This document shows positions 1 through 9,257 of a DNA stretch of 64,000 nucleotides, in pieces. The DNA is from Vulcanisaeta sp. JCM 16159 (GTDB lineage: Archaea; Thermoproteota; Thermoprotei; Thermoproteales; Thermocladiaceae). Where the stretch lies: positions 1 through 64,000 of the forward strand of contig NZ_BBDN01000001.1 in the NCBI RefSeq assembly GCF_001316265.1. The letters run 5' to 3'. Below the pieces are notes generated by a model that saw only the letters and a program-made list of their open reading frames with translations, was not told where the DNA came from and ran no database searches. The position numbers and the translations under genes were made by a program. Numbering within the stretch: position 1 is the stretch's first letter; each line of letters opens with the position of its first letter.

Positions 1-456
1 CTCAATATCAACACGTTGGATGCTAGGCTTCCACATGGCATCGCACATTGACCTACAACCCTGGAGTGCGGCGGGATTATCACTATGATACTTAACGCAG
101 TACTGGTAGCAATCAACCAACCTACTCGGTAACTGCTCCTCAGCCGCTCTTGATTGAGCAGGTGGCATCTCCATATTCTTACTCGATTGTTGTGGTGCCC
201 TACTTAACTCCTCATACCTATCAATGCAGTACTTCCTAAGGTCCTCAACCTTCCCTATGCTTAAACCACACATGCTCAGTAGGCTTCTCAACCTCTCGGC
301 ATCATCCCTCGGGATACTGCCATCCTTAGTGCCGAGTTCGAGGAGCTTCTCAGCCTTGCCAAGGCAAACCTCGTAACACCTATCCCTACCAGAGCCGATT
401 GGATATAAACCCTCACAATTACTGAGGCAGTCAATGAATGAATCAAGAACACTCAT
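1..456 (-). CDS. Cysteine-rich protein with twin CX3C pairs (partial)
   Basis: An open frame of 152 codons starts at an ATG at 456 and runs off the left edge of the window, so the C-terminus is missing. The predicted protein has eight cysteines in four CX3C motifs arranged as two pairs: C10/C14 with C27/C31 (12 residues between motifs) and C116/C120 with C134/C138 (13 between). Two more cysteines lie at 63 and 77. The residues between the pairs are charged and helix-prone, and residues 86-110 are a Pro/Gln/Ser-rich linker. No signal peptide or membrane segment is visible. A TATA-like TTTAATTT lies about 25 bp upstream. I do not recognise the family. Paired CX3C motifs suggest a disulfide-stapled helical hairpin or a metal site, and intracellular disulfides are common in Thermoproteales. 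Confidence 0.7.
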   Translation of the reverse strand, partial: MSVLDSFIDCLSNCEGLYPIGSGRDRCYEVCLGKAEKLLELGTKDGSIPRDDAERLRSLLSMCGLSIGKVEDLRKYCIDRYEELSRAPQQSSKNMEMPPAQSRAAEEQLPSRLVDCYQYCVKYHSDNPAALQGCRSMCDAMWKPSIQRVDIE

Positions 457-695
457 TAAATTAGTAAAACAGGAGTGAAATTAAAGTATTGCTAGTTGGA
501 GTTAACGTATGATGTGATTACGCCAATAGTGCTTAGGGCACGTAATCTACCCGATTTTGAAATTGCATGGGCAATGCAATGGGCAGTGAAAGGCCTTACC
601 CTGGCTATGTTGGGTGGGTTTGGCTGCTGAGGCATGAGGATTCGCGCTAATGGTAACTCAGGCATGCGCCATGTAATAACGTGTTTGTGGGTTAA

Positions 696-1433
696 TCATT
701 TTATGACCCATTCCTTAAGTCCGCAGCCTTTGTACGTGTTTTTGTCTGGGCACCTCCTTATCTTACTCTCAAGTAATTGGAACGCGTGCTGGAGGTTGAA
801 TAACCTATATTGAGTGTGCCCCATGTAAATCTTCCTCACCACATACGCGACATAATCGGCCACTTGAATGAGTGGTTCATTCCTCGAATCCCTGAATACC
901 ACGGATAGCCTAAATGTTGGCCTAGCACGGGATTTCCTAATGGCATACTCAACATCCATCTTAACTCGGCCATTCTCCCTTGGGGATTGGGAATCAAATA
1001 TTAAGGTTGCCTTGGAGCAGTTGGGAAACCACGGCTTCGACATAAAAACACGTTCAACAAGGTTTGTGATCGCAACTCTCCTCACACCATCCGGGCTCCT
1101 CACAACCACGTTTCCCAAGGCCCTCACAACAACTATATTCAGCAGTATATCTAGCCCAGAAATTGATTGGGCGAAGTCATTGAAGACCTGGACCCTCCTA
1201 GATATGTCAATCCTCCTTCTCCTCCACTCGTTGGAGTAACCGACTAAATCGCTCGTGTGAATCTCATTAATATTAATGCCAAGTCTCTGCGAAACAGAAC
1301 CCACGAAATCCCTCACACTATTTATTGCATTATCAGCACTTAATTTATCAACCGCCACGGAGGCTATGACGAAAGGACCCCTCCCAAGCTCATTAGGTTT
1401 CCCCGACTCATCAATGTAAATTAATAAACACAT
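696..1433 (-). CDS. DUF3800 domain protein
   Basis: The 245-residue protein opens with the acidic strand IYIDESGKPN (residues 5-14) and carries TLIFDSQ near residue 142 and a late QVADYVAYVVRK segment near residue 191. These are the usual landmarks of DUF3800, which is predicted to have an RNase H-like fold with conserved acidic residues. The family is frequent on mobile elements and near defence genes, but its reaction is not established. The gene stands alone, and the ATG at 1433 immediately precedes the conserved first strand, so the start is secure. Toxin-antitoxin debris lies about 0.7 kb away, consistent with an accessory region. No frameshift is visible in this gene. Confidence 0.8.
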   Translation of the reverse strand: MCLLIYIDESGKPNELGRGPFVIASVAVDKLSADNAINSVRDFVGSVSQRLGININEIHTSDLVGYSNEWRRRRIDISRRVQVFNDFAQSISGLDILLNIVVVRALGNVVVRSPDGVRRVAITNLVERVFMSKPWFPNCSKATLIFDSQSPRENGRVKMDVEYAIRKSRARPTFRLSVVFRDSRNEPLIQVADYVAYVVRKIYMGHTQYRLFNLQHAFQLLESKIRRCPDKNTYKGCGLKEWVIK

Positions 1434-2093
1434 TAATATGCACGAACTCCACTAATAATAAAAACTTCAACTTACTAATTAATGGCAGTACCATGAGACT
1501 AATATCAATGCCCACCCATAAGAGATAGCTTTTTAAGCACGTATTATGAGTTAAATAACGAACAGGCAGTGGGGGGACTTCCATGGTGGGCGGCCCACAC
1601 CTGCCGCCGCCATGGAGTGGATGAACCCCCATCCTCGTATTTCAAGTATTTCAGAACATTGTTGAGGCTTAGGGATCTTCATTCAATCCCTTAGGAGAGA
1701 CTGAACACAGAAACAGACAACCACAGAAAACCCTTTTCTGTAGTCACCACGTATCGATGTGGTCGATGGGTCACGAATGTGACCGAGGCGACTGCCAAAA
1801 AGGGACCTTTCTGCACTCACTTGTTCAATTCCCCACACCATCTGTTCCACGAAATCCGTGACTAACGCCATGATGCACATTGCGTTTTTAAATTCCTGGT
1901 TGTGGTGCTTCGTGGTGTTGAGTTCTTACACCGCTGACGAATAATGAATTGCCATGATGCACGAAATCAGTTTACAGAATCCTTGATTAAACATAATTGA
2001 GGGCTGTAACACCGAGCAACTTCCATACGGCTACGTCATACTTAATACAAATTCCAGAAACATAATAATATCACTATTACCACAATAACGTAA
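1434..2093. other. Intergenic stretch without a convincing gene
   Basis: No supported gene is seen. A 65-codon minus-strand frame (1683-1880) has no family signature; a TATA-like TTTAAA lies only about 13 bp before its ATG. The 12-mer GCCATGATGCAC occurs at 1867 and again at 1951. GGTCAC-GAAT-GTGACC forms an inverted repeat at 1769-1784, and CCACG-N5-CGTGACTAA lies at 1847-1865. GTGGG-CGG-CCCAC at about 1587 can form a short hairpin. Confidence 0.4.
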
Positions 2094-2335
2094 TCAATAA
2101 AATTAGGTAGATTTCTTTCAGATGTTATGACGTGGAGAGGTCTCGTAATTATTGACTTGCCTTTAGAAGAGGAGATTGTGGCTGCGGAATTAGCTGCTAA
2201 GGTTAACCTGGATTTTGATGAGGTCTTCATTATTACTATGTCAAGAGGATGGGTCTTAAGATCGTCTCCTTCGACAGGGATTTCGATAAAACGGATATAG
2301 AAAGGTTAGAGCCAAAGGATGTGAAAACTACATAG
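2094..2335 (+). pseudogene. Degraded VapC-type PIN-domain toxin
   Basis: Reading from 2094 gives KLGRFLSDVMTWRGLVIIDLP followed by an acidic helix containing LPLEEEIVAAELAA. After a one-base shift at about 2248 the frame continues GLKIVSFDRDFDKTDIERLEP and stops at 2335. The second half is the classic C-terminal part of archaeal PIN proteins, where the SFDRDFD stretch holds the last acidic metal ligand. The first ~50 residues, including the first catalytic Asp, are not present, and no VapB partner lies upstream. The missing N-terminus points to a dead toxin gene, not just a sequencing error. Confidence 0.65.
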
Positions 2336-2643
2336 ATGTCGCTGTCTTAAAGGACCATAGGTGCTGTGGCTATGCTTTATCGATTACCTTGCCTACTTAC
2401 GCTCAGTGACGCCTGGGCTCATCAGTTGCTCAGGCGAGGCTGAAGTCATAACATGGATTAATTATCATTGTTCTATTTTAAGCATTTACGCTATTGAGTA
2501 ATTCATTATAATGAGTATAATTTATAATGCCGATATATTTTCTAGGACTTTAACTATGTGTTTTATAATTAAATGCTGTTGTGATGAATTCCTAGACGCT
2601 GAAAATTGATGAGGGATACCCTTACTGATTTTTGCTTACATGA
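2336..2643. other. Intergenic stretch with one hairpin
   Basis: No gene is seen in these ~310 bases. At 2410-2436 CGCCTGGGC and GCTCAGGCG form a 9-bp stem with one G-U pair around a 9-base loop. It lies about 200 bases past the 3' end of the minus-strand ABC operon and could be a read-through terminator structure or a small RNA. The rest is AT-rich. Confidence 0.35.
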
Positions 2644-3582
2644 TTACGCTGTTATACCACCGCTTGTTATGTATTCCGATATTCCATCGCCAAGTAGTGC
2701 AAGTCCGATTACAACTATTGTTATTACAACTCCTGGAATTATTGCGTACCACCAAGCAGGTGCCGGGAAGTATTGAAAGCCCTCGGACACTAATCTACCC
2801 CACTCTGGGTATGGTGGTGGTACACCAAAACCTAAGAAGCTTATTATTGAGTAAGCAAGTATCACGTTACCTAAGTCGATGGTTGCGTAGGAAATAATTG
2901 GTGTTAATACGTTTGGAAAAATGTGCCTGAATATTATACCTGCACTACCTGTCCCCGAGAGCTTAGCCGCATCAATGAAGTACTGTGTCTTTACCCTAAG
3001 CGTTTCAGCCCTAAAGAGCCTCGCATACGTCGGCCACCAAACAACCACTAGTGCTATCGCTGCGTTAATAGCGCCTCTACCTATTGCTGCCTCCACCGCC
3101 AACGCCAGGATTATTGCCGGAAATGCTAAGAACATATCGGTGACCCTCATACCTGCCTCATCAACGTACTTACCGAAGTACCCAGATATCATGCCTATAA
3201 AACCTCCAATGAGTATTGCCGAACCTACGACTAATATTGAGATTAGGACCTCGGTTGGTGCACCATATAATATTTCACTAAACAAATCCCTGCCCAAGTT
3301 ATCTGTACCGAAGATGTGCTTAAGAGATGGAGGCTGAAAGGCGGCAGCATAATTTACTGCAAATGGATTATACGGTAGTAATGCCCACCCTATTGCTGGG
3401 TTGTGAAGCACCATGCCAAGTAGTTGAAGGACGCCCTCGATTATTGCCCAACCATAGAATGCCACCGTTATTATAAAGCCAATGAGTGTTGGTGGGTTAT
3501 GAAGCATGTAGGTCATGAAAAGTCTTAATGAGGAGACCCTACGTTCGGAGACTATGGTTGTCTGCACGGCCATGTGCATCAC
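2644..3582 (-). CDS. dppC: Dipeptide/oligopeptide ABC transporter permease (DppC/OppC family)
   Basis: The 312-residue protein has about six membrane helices. HIFGTDNLGRDLFSEILYG (residues ~90-108) is the hallmark N-terminal motif of DppC-type permeases, and the cytoplasmic loop that contacts the ATPase follows near residue 190 (AETLRV). It would form the pore with the DppB-type partner encoded just upstream and import short peptides or related solutes. The GTG at 3582 directly abuts the upstream stop codon; ATGs at 3579 and 3573 are alternative starts. It is the last gene of a five-gene minus-strand operon. Length and motifs are normal and no frameshift is visible. Confidence 0.9.
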   Translation of the reverse strand: MMHMAVQTTIVSERRVSSLRLFMTYMLHNPPTLIGFIITVAFYGWAIIEGVLQLLGMVLHNPAIGWALLPYNPFAVNYAAAFQPPSLKHIFGTDNLGRDLFSEILYGAPTEVLISILVVGSAILIGGFIGMISGYFGKYVDEAGMRVTDMFLAFPAIILALAVEAAIGRGAINAAIALVVVWWPTYARLFRAETLRVKTQYFIDAAKLSGTGSAGIIFRHIFPNVLTPIISYATIDLGNVILAYSIISFLGFGVPPPYPEWGRLVSEGFQYFPAPAWWYAIIPGVVITIVVIGLALLGDGISEYITSGGITA

Positions 3583-4596
3583 CTATTCAAGTTTGATCCT
3601 GGGATCTACGACGGCATATAGTATATCGGCCACTAAATTTGCAACGACAATTCCAATGGCTACGATGAATGTGCCAGCCATTACCAGTGGGTAGTCCTGC
3701 TGATATAGAGCTTGCGTTAATAACCACCCCATCCCAGTCCATGAGAATACATCCTCAATAACCACAGCACCGGCAAGTAATGAGGCGAAGGTAAGTGCCA
3801 ATACGGTTATTGCAGGTATGAGGGCATTCCTTAGCATGTGCTTGAAAACCACATCCCTCTCCCTAAGTCCCTTCATTATCGCGGTTCTTATGAATGGCTT
3901 TGAAGCTATATCAATCATACTATTCCTAATTAACCTTGAAATTATACCAAAGGCTACCAGTGCCAGTGCAGTTGCTGGTAGGATTAGGTGCCTAAGACTT
4001 GACCAAAAGAATGGCCAATCACCCTCTATTAGCGCATCAATTGTTGGCATACCAGTTATCGGCTTTGGCATGGGTAATAGTGGATTAGCTAGGCCGGTGG
4101 CTGGCAGTAACCTTAGTCCATAGGCTATGGCTAATTGAAGGAGCATTGCGACCAGGAATGGTGGCATTGACCAAGTCACTAGGTAAAATGCCCTAATTGT
4201 GTAGTCAGTCGGTGTGTTTTTACGCACTGCGGCAATAGCGCCCGTTAGAATGCCCAGGACTATTATTACAATCATAGCCGCTATGGTTAGCTCAAGCGTC
4301 CTTGGGAAGTACGTGTCAATTAATTGTATTATTGGTTGATGATACATTGGGTCTTCACCCCAATCACCCTGGAATACGGCTAATAGGAAGTAGTAGAATT
4401 GAACATAAATCGGGTCATTTAGGTGATACTCCTTGGTTATTGCCTCAACTATTGATGGCACTGGGTGCGGACCTGCCCATGCAACTGCCGGATTTGGAGT
4501 TATTACATGCGTTATTATGAACATTATGAATATGACCCCAAGAACCGTTATGACCATATTTATGCTTCTTCTAATTAGAAATGAGGCAAGACCCAT
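3583..4596 (-). CDS. dppB: Dipeptide/oligopeptide ABC transporter permease (DppB/OppB family)
   Basis: The 337-residue protein has an N-terminal helix (residues 8-30), the periplasmic-type DPIYVQFYYFL segment near residue 60, and five further helices. The SRLIRNSMIDIASKPFIRTA stretch near residue 220 is the ATPase-contact (EAA-like) loop of DppB permeases, and GRD-type spacing is replaced by GLRERDVVFKHMLRNA. Length is typical for the family. It pairs with DppC (adjacent, no gap). The substrate-binding protein gene ends 60 bp upstream on the same strand, which supports a dpp-type peptide importer. Substrate identity cannot be read from the sequence. Confidence 0.9.
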   Translation of the reverse strand: MGLASFLIRRSINMVITVLGVIFIMFIITHVITPNPAVAWAGPHPVPSIVEAITKEYHLNDPIYVQFYYFLLAVFQGDWGEDPMYHQPIIQLIDTYFPRTLELTIAAMIVIIVLGILTGAIAAVRKNTPTDYTIRAFYLVTWSMPPFLVAMLLQLAIAYGLRLLPATGLANPLLPMPKPITGMPTIDALIEGDWPFFWSSLRHLILPATALALVAFGIISRLIRNSMIDIASKPFIRTAIMKGLRERDVVFKHMLRNALIPAITVLALTFASLLAGAVVIEDVFSWTGMGWLLTQALYQQDYPLVMAGTFIVAIGIVVANLVADILYAVVDPRIKLE

Positions 4597-4655
4597 TATT
4601 ACAAAAAAATTGTTAATAATTTTTAAAATTTAACTCACCTGAACGGATAGATTCA

Positions 4656-6669
4656 CTATGAGCTACCCGTTGTTGTGTATATTGGTGTGTAGTTTGTGCA
4701 TGTACCAGTTCCGTTGTAGAAGTACATTGTTGGGTAGTAGAAACCAGTTATTAGTGGATTAATTAGGACGCCGCATACATACTTATAGGTGAAGCCGTAG
4801 AATGCCGGTTCGTACAACCATATATATGGTACATCCCTATATACCTGGTCATATACCTGCTTCATCATATTAATTCTCTGTGTTATATTTGTCGTGAACA
4901 CAGCCTCTGTGGTTAATGTATTAACTAGTGAGTTATTGTACCAACCTCATTACCGGAAATACCTCCAAAGTCAACATTAAGTATGAACCAAGCCTCCTGA
5001 GCCACCGGATCCCACCAGTCTGGGTACCAGTCAAGTAGGAAGAAACCTGGGTACTGTGGTGATGTTGGTGGATTCTCCATAGCAGATACAAGGTAGCTCA
5101 CGGGGACACCCTCAAGTATCACGTTAACACCGATATTACTAAGCATCTGCTGTATCATCTGTGCCTCCTGCGTGAATGTTAGGTCAGTGCTTATGTACCA
5201 TAAATGCACAGTTAATGGTTTACCATTTGGATTAATTACTGTACCGTTAGGTAGCGTTAGCTGGAACCCAGCACTTGCCAATAGCTCAATTGCTTTGTTT
5301 GGATCGTATGGGTATGGCGGTAAATTACCTGGGTTATAGTATGGATTAGACGGATATGGCGGTATTGGACCTAGGTATGGCGCACCGAATCCCTTTAGTA
5401 CAGTGTCTATTATTTCCGTGGTATTTATCGCATATGCAAAGGCCTTCCTCACCACGGTTAAGTTATACGGATACCTCTGGGTATCGAATACGAGGAATAC
5501 ATCACCGCCTGACCATACTGGCCCGTACATGACTATGTTGGGTATTGATAGTATGGCTGAGAGATATATTGGTGGTGGTGATTCGTGCGGGCTTGGGTCA
5601 ATTGCCTGTGCTGAGCCTGTTTTGAATGCAAGTATTTCCTCGTCAAAGCTTGTATAGTACTTAATGACTATGTTCTGTATGTGGGCAGGGGCGAGCATGA
5701 AGTTTGGTGGGTTCTTTGCAGCCCAATAGTTTGGATTGGCCGTTAGTACTATCTCTTCACCGGGTATGTACTGGGACAGTGTGTATGGTCCACTACATAG
5801 CATGTGAGTACTTAGGTAGGATGTGGATTGGTCAGGCTGTACACCGCCATTTTGGTCCACAAACGTTGGGTCTACAATCATGGCCCATGAACCAGCCATC
5901 ACACCGAGGAAGTCATAATACGGCGCAAATAAGTTGAATTGAACCTCGTATGGTCCCTTAACCACTACTGCCTGGTCTGGGTATTCCATTAGTTCGACTA
6001 TGGATTGATTATGTACGTTGAAATTGCTTAGTACGTTGGCTAGGGCGTTGGCGCACTCCTCCTCATAACCAACAAGGTTGGTCTGTGGGTTCGGGAACTG
6101 AAGACCAAAGATCTGCTCCATGGCACGGCAAACACCCCAGGGAGTCGCGTAACCAGTCGTGCTGGCTACTGTACCGTTATATAGTAGGTCAAGGAAGTTG
6201 AATGCGCCGAATTGATTCATGACTATTGACCTATAAATGCTGAACCAGACCGTTGTCGCATTTATTTGGTCCCCATTCTGGAAATACGCTCCCTGCCTTA
6301 TGTAGAAGGTCCAGTTGAGGTAGTTATTTGAGACTGTCCAGTTATATGCTAGGGCTGGTAGGAAGGATGATGGTCGGTGCCGTTGAATATCACCAGGGTC
6401 TGATAGCATGAGTACAGTATCTCCATGTCCTGCGTATATGCCGCTATTGCTGGGTCTAGGCTATCTGGTGGTGTTGTTTCTGCTACGACGAGTGTATTAT
6501 TTGATGTCGGTGTTACCGTAACCGTAGTAACATTAGACGTAGGGGTAGTAGGTTTTGATACTTTAGTTGGTGGTTTATATAGCAGATAGGCTATAACACC
6601 GACTACTATTACGACTATTATAACGGCAATTATTATCGCCGTACTTCTTGATAATCCCTTCCCCGGCAT
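4656..6669 (-). CDS. dppA: Membrane-anchored extracellular solute-binding protein, family 5 (frameshifted)
   Basis: Three overlapping frames (6349-6669, 4925-6409, 4656-4901) together encode one protein of about 670 residues. The first gives an N-terminal hydrophobic segment (residues ~8-29), a Pro/Thr-rich linker, and the family-5 entry motif AETTPPDSLDPA. The second carries the bilobal binding fold, with LLASAGF and the WYPDWWDP stretch typical of the family. The third gives the end, with QVYRDVPYIWLY. Anchoring by an N-terminal helix and a hydroxyl-rich linker is usual for archaeal peptide and sugar binding proteins. Two frameshifts (near 6380 and 4915) break the frame. Conserved sequence on both sides argues for recent or artefactual shifts. 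It would deliver peptides to the DppBC permease. Confidence 0.85.
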
Positions 6670-6802
6670 AAATATTAATAATGTAATTAATTTTTAAGTA
6701 TTATTATTATTTTCAATTTTTCATAAATAATCATTATTAAATATCTCAGGATATAGATTTCTTTTATCAATATTATACAAGGTATTTTACAAGATCATTT
6801 CT

Positions 6803-7779
6803 TTACATATAGCCAACATGCAACCCTAATACCATTTTTTTTGTTTCTATAACGGGTGGCTCCTTTTCACGGCATATATCCATTCTGAATGGGCATCTTG
6901 GGTAGAACCTACAACCCTTTGGTGGATTAACAAGGCTACCGACTCGCCACTTGGTGGTTTTAACTCGGGTTTGTTAATATCAGGTACTGATTCAATAAGT
7001 GCTTGGGTGTATGGATGCAATGGTTCCTTTAGAATTATACTGGTGTTTCCTATTTCCACGATTTTCCCCATGTACATTATCATCACTAGATCGCTCATAT
7101 ACTTAGCAACCGCTATGTTATGCGTAATGAGTAAATACGTTAGATTGTGCCTACTTTGTAAATCAATGAGAAGGTTAAGTACCTGGGCTTGTGTTGATGC
7201 ATCCAGTGCTGAGGTTGGTTCATCAAGAACTATGAATTCAGGATTAGTAATTAACGCCCTCGCAATGGCAACCCTCTGCCTCTGGCCACCAGATAATTCA
7301 CTAGGCCTTCTCGTGGCTAATGATGAATAATCAAGCCCAACCTCGCTCATTATCTTGGCCACGGCCTCGTTTAATTCCCTATCCCTAACGCCTCTGTTTC
7401 TTAGTGGTTCTCCTATTATGTCTTTGATTCTCATCATTGGATTTAGGCTTGAGTATGGATCCTGAAATACCATTTGGAGCTTGGCCCTAATGTTTCGTAA
7501 GTCTTTTCCCTTGATATTCGTTATGTCGATATTATGGAAGTATATCCTACCCGACGTGGGACGCTCAAGGGTTACTAATAATCTACCCAGGGTTGTTTTT
7601 CCGCTTCCCGACTCACCAACTAGGGCAGTTGTTTTTCCGTTGATTATTTCAATGCTAACATCATCAACAGCCCTAACAAAGAGGGGTTTCTCACCTAAGA
7701 TTTTGTTTATTATACCGTAATTCTTTGCAAGGAACACTTTAACCAAGTGCTCGGTTCTAATTATTACATCACTGCCCAT
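6803..7779 (-). CDS. dppF: Peptide ABC transporter ATPase (DppF family), 3' frameshift
   Basis: Walker A GESGSGKTTLG (residues ~55-65), Q-loop VFQDPYSSLNP, signature LSGGQRQR and Walker B FIVLDEPTSALD are all present, so this is an active-looking ATPase of the oligopeptide class. The long frame ends at 6847 with an unrelated tail. Shifting frame near 6940 restores SLVNPPKGCRFYPRCPF and RMDIC, the conserved C-terminal cysteine-containing segment of DppD/DppF proteins, and moves the stop to 6803. The intact neighbour DppD has the same segment, so the annotated end here is 6803. The start overlaps the dppD stop by 11 bp, suggesting translational coupling. Confidence 0.85.
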
Positions 7780-8743
7780 ATAGATGGCACCTCACATATG
7801 TATTATCAACCTTAACAAGACTTGGAATAACCTTGCTACATATATCCATTTTATACGGGCATCTTGGGTGGAACCTACAACCTGTTGGTGGATTTAGTAA
7901 GTTCGGTACAGTACCACCTATTGCTGGCAACTTACCCTCATCCTTACTAATCTTCGGTATACTACTCAACAATGCCTGTGTGTATGGGTGCCTTGGTTCA
8001 TAAATGACGCTTTTTGTTGGGCCTAGTTCCATTAATTGGCCTGCGTATAGTACCATTATTGAATCACCGATTATTGAGGCCACTGCCATGTCATGGGTTA
8101 TGAAGAGTATTGATATGCCATACTCCCTCTTCAAATCCCTGAGCAGCTTAAGTATCTGGGCCTGTACTGTTACGTCTAGTGCCGACGTGGGTTCATCAGC
8201 AATGTACAACTTAGGTCTCATTAATAGGCCCATGGCTATCATAATCCTCTGTATTTGGCCGCCAGATAATTGGTGTGGATACCTTTCAATTATTAATTCA
8301 GGGTCAGGTATCCTAACATCTCTAAGTACGCTCATTATCTCATTAATTGCCTTACTCTCATCGAATGCATTACCCTCCTTCTCATACCTAATCCTCACGG
8401 CCTCCATTAACTGATCCTTAACCTTAAACACGGGGTTTAGGCTTGTGGCTGGTTCCTGAAACACCATGAATATTCCCGTACCCCTAATCCTCTTAATTTC
8501 ACTACTACTCAACCTCAGTATATTAATTCCATCAAACATTATAGATCCACTTACATACCTAGCATTGGGTGGTAATAATCTGGACACGGCCAAGGCCAAT
8601 GTTGACTTTCCACTACCCGACTCACCAACAACAGCAAGTGACTCGCCTCTGTCGATGTTAAAGGTCACATCGTTAAGCGCGTTAACGATACCAAAGGGAG
8701 TTCTGTAAACCACACTTAGTTCCTTAACCTCTAAAAGGGCCAT
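7769..8743 (-). CDS. dppD: Peptide ABC transporter ATPase (DppD family)
   Basis: This 324-residue ATPase has Walker A GESGSGKSTLA, Q-loop MVFQEPATSLNP, signature QLSGGQIQR and Walker B LYIADEPTSALD, followed by the family's C-terminal NPPTGCRFHPRCPYKMDIC segment. It is intact and of normal length. It is the first gene of the ABC operon and would pair with DppF as the heterodimeric motor of the peptide importer. Its ATG lies about 35 bp from a TTTTAAAG element at 8775-8782, shared with the divergent gene at 8806. Confidence 0.92.
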   Translation of the reverse strand: MALLEVKELSVVYRTPFGIVNALNDVTFNIDRGESLAVVGESGSGKSTLALAVSRLLPPNARYVSGSIMFDGINILRLSSSEIKRIRGTGIFMVFQEPATSLNPVFKVKDQLMEAVRIRYEKEGNAFDESKAINEIMSVLRDVRIPDPELIIERYPHQLSGGQIQRIMIAMGLLMRPKLYIADEPTSALDVTVQAQILKLLRDLKREYGISILFITHDMAVASIIGDSIMVLYAGQLMELGPTKSVIYEPRHPYTQALLSSIPKISKDEGKLPAIGGTVPNLLNPPTGCRFHPRCPYKMDICSKVIPSLVKVDNTYVRCHLYGQ

Positions 8744-8774
8744 ATTTATTTTAATTAAGTAATGGCTTTAATTG

Positions 8775-8782
8775 TTTTAAAG
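8775..8782. promoter_or_regulatory. Shared TATA element between divergent genes
   Basis: TTTTAAAG lies 27 bp before the plus-strand ATG at 8806, the expected distance for a leaderless archaeal transcript. Read on the other strand it is about 35 bp from the dppD start. It is the only good TATA box in the 62-bp divergent spacer. Confidence 0.5.
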
Positions 8783-8805
8783 TCTTAACTTGATACCTCA
8801 TCTAA

Positions 8806-9225
8806 ATGAATAATACTCATAGATGCATTAAGCCTGTGATTGAAAAGACTATTATTAAGGGCACAATAGTACTGGCGATATTCTCATTATTTCTTGAAAT
8901 AACGCCGTCAAAGATTATAAATTACATAATCTTTGTGGCACTATGGTACGCAATGCTAGGTATATATGCCCTATGGAAACAAATGCATGAGTACTGCATA
9001 GAGGGTAAGTCAATAACCATAAGGAGTTTTATGGGGATTAAGACCGTAGACCTAGGGCAGGTAATTGACTGCTTCATATCTCAGGGAGTACTAGCTAAGC
9101 ATTTTAATTGTGGTTCAATATACTTGGTACTACAGAACAGGAAGGTGATAATCATCAAAGATATACCGCAACCAAGTACTTATTACGAGACACTATGTAG
9201 GGACATAGGTGGATTAAACACGTAA
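8806..9225 (+). CDS. Membrane protein with bacterial PH-like domain
   Basis: The 139-residue protein has two N-terminal hydrophobic helices (about residues 16-32 and 38-56). A soluble region follows with the strand pattern of bacterial PH-like domains: YCIEGKSITIRSFMGIKTVDL, then a strand-rich IYLVLQNRKVIIIKDI, then a C-terminal helix. Such domains (the YdbT/DUF304 group) usually sit at the membrane with unknown ligands. The ATG lies 27 bp after a TATA element. Two other PH-like membrane proteins occur in the 48-50 kb cluster, but this one stands alone between the dpp operon and tldD. Function is not assigned. Confidence 0.6.
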   Translation: MNNTHRCIKPVIEKTIIKGTIVLAIFSLFLEITPSKIINYIIFVALWYAMLGIYALWKQMHEYCIEGKSITIRSFMGIKTVDLGQVIDCFISQGVLAKHFNCGSIYLVLQNRKVIIIKDIPQPSTYYETLCRDIGGLNT

Positions 9226-9257
9226 TATCTATAAAGCCGTTATTTAGCGCCTACTTA

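Noticed and set aside
868-1239. Long plus-strand frame opposite the DUF3800 gene.
   Set aside because: It is an antisense shadow; the DUF3800 motifs lie on the minus strand.
1555-1632. GC-rich patch with near-palindrome around CCATGG sites as a mobile-element end.
   Set aside because: Only short arms match and no transposase or target duplication is nearby.
1741-1865. TAGTCAC, GGTCAC-GAAT-GTGACC and CCACG-N5-CGTGACTAA resemble parts of the cluster operator.
   Set aside because: Arms are incomplete, spacing is 4 or 5 instead of 6 between CACG and CGTG, and no TATA box abuts them in the usual way, so I did not count them as operators.
1683-1880. 65-codon minus-strand frame as a gene.
   Set aside because: No family signature, and the TATA-like box is too close to its ATG.
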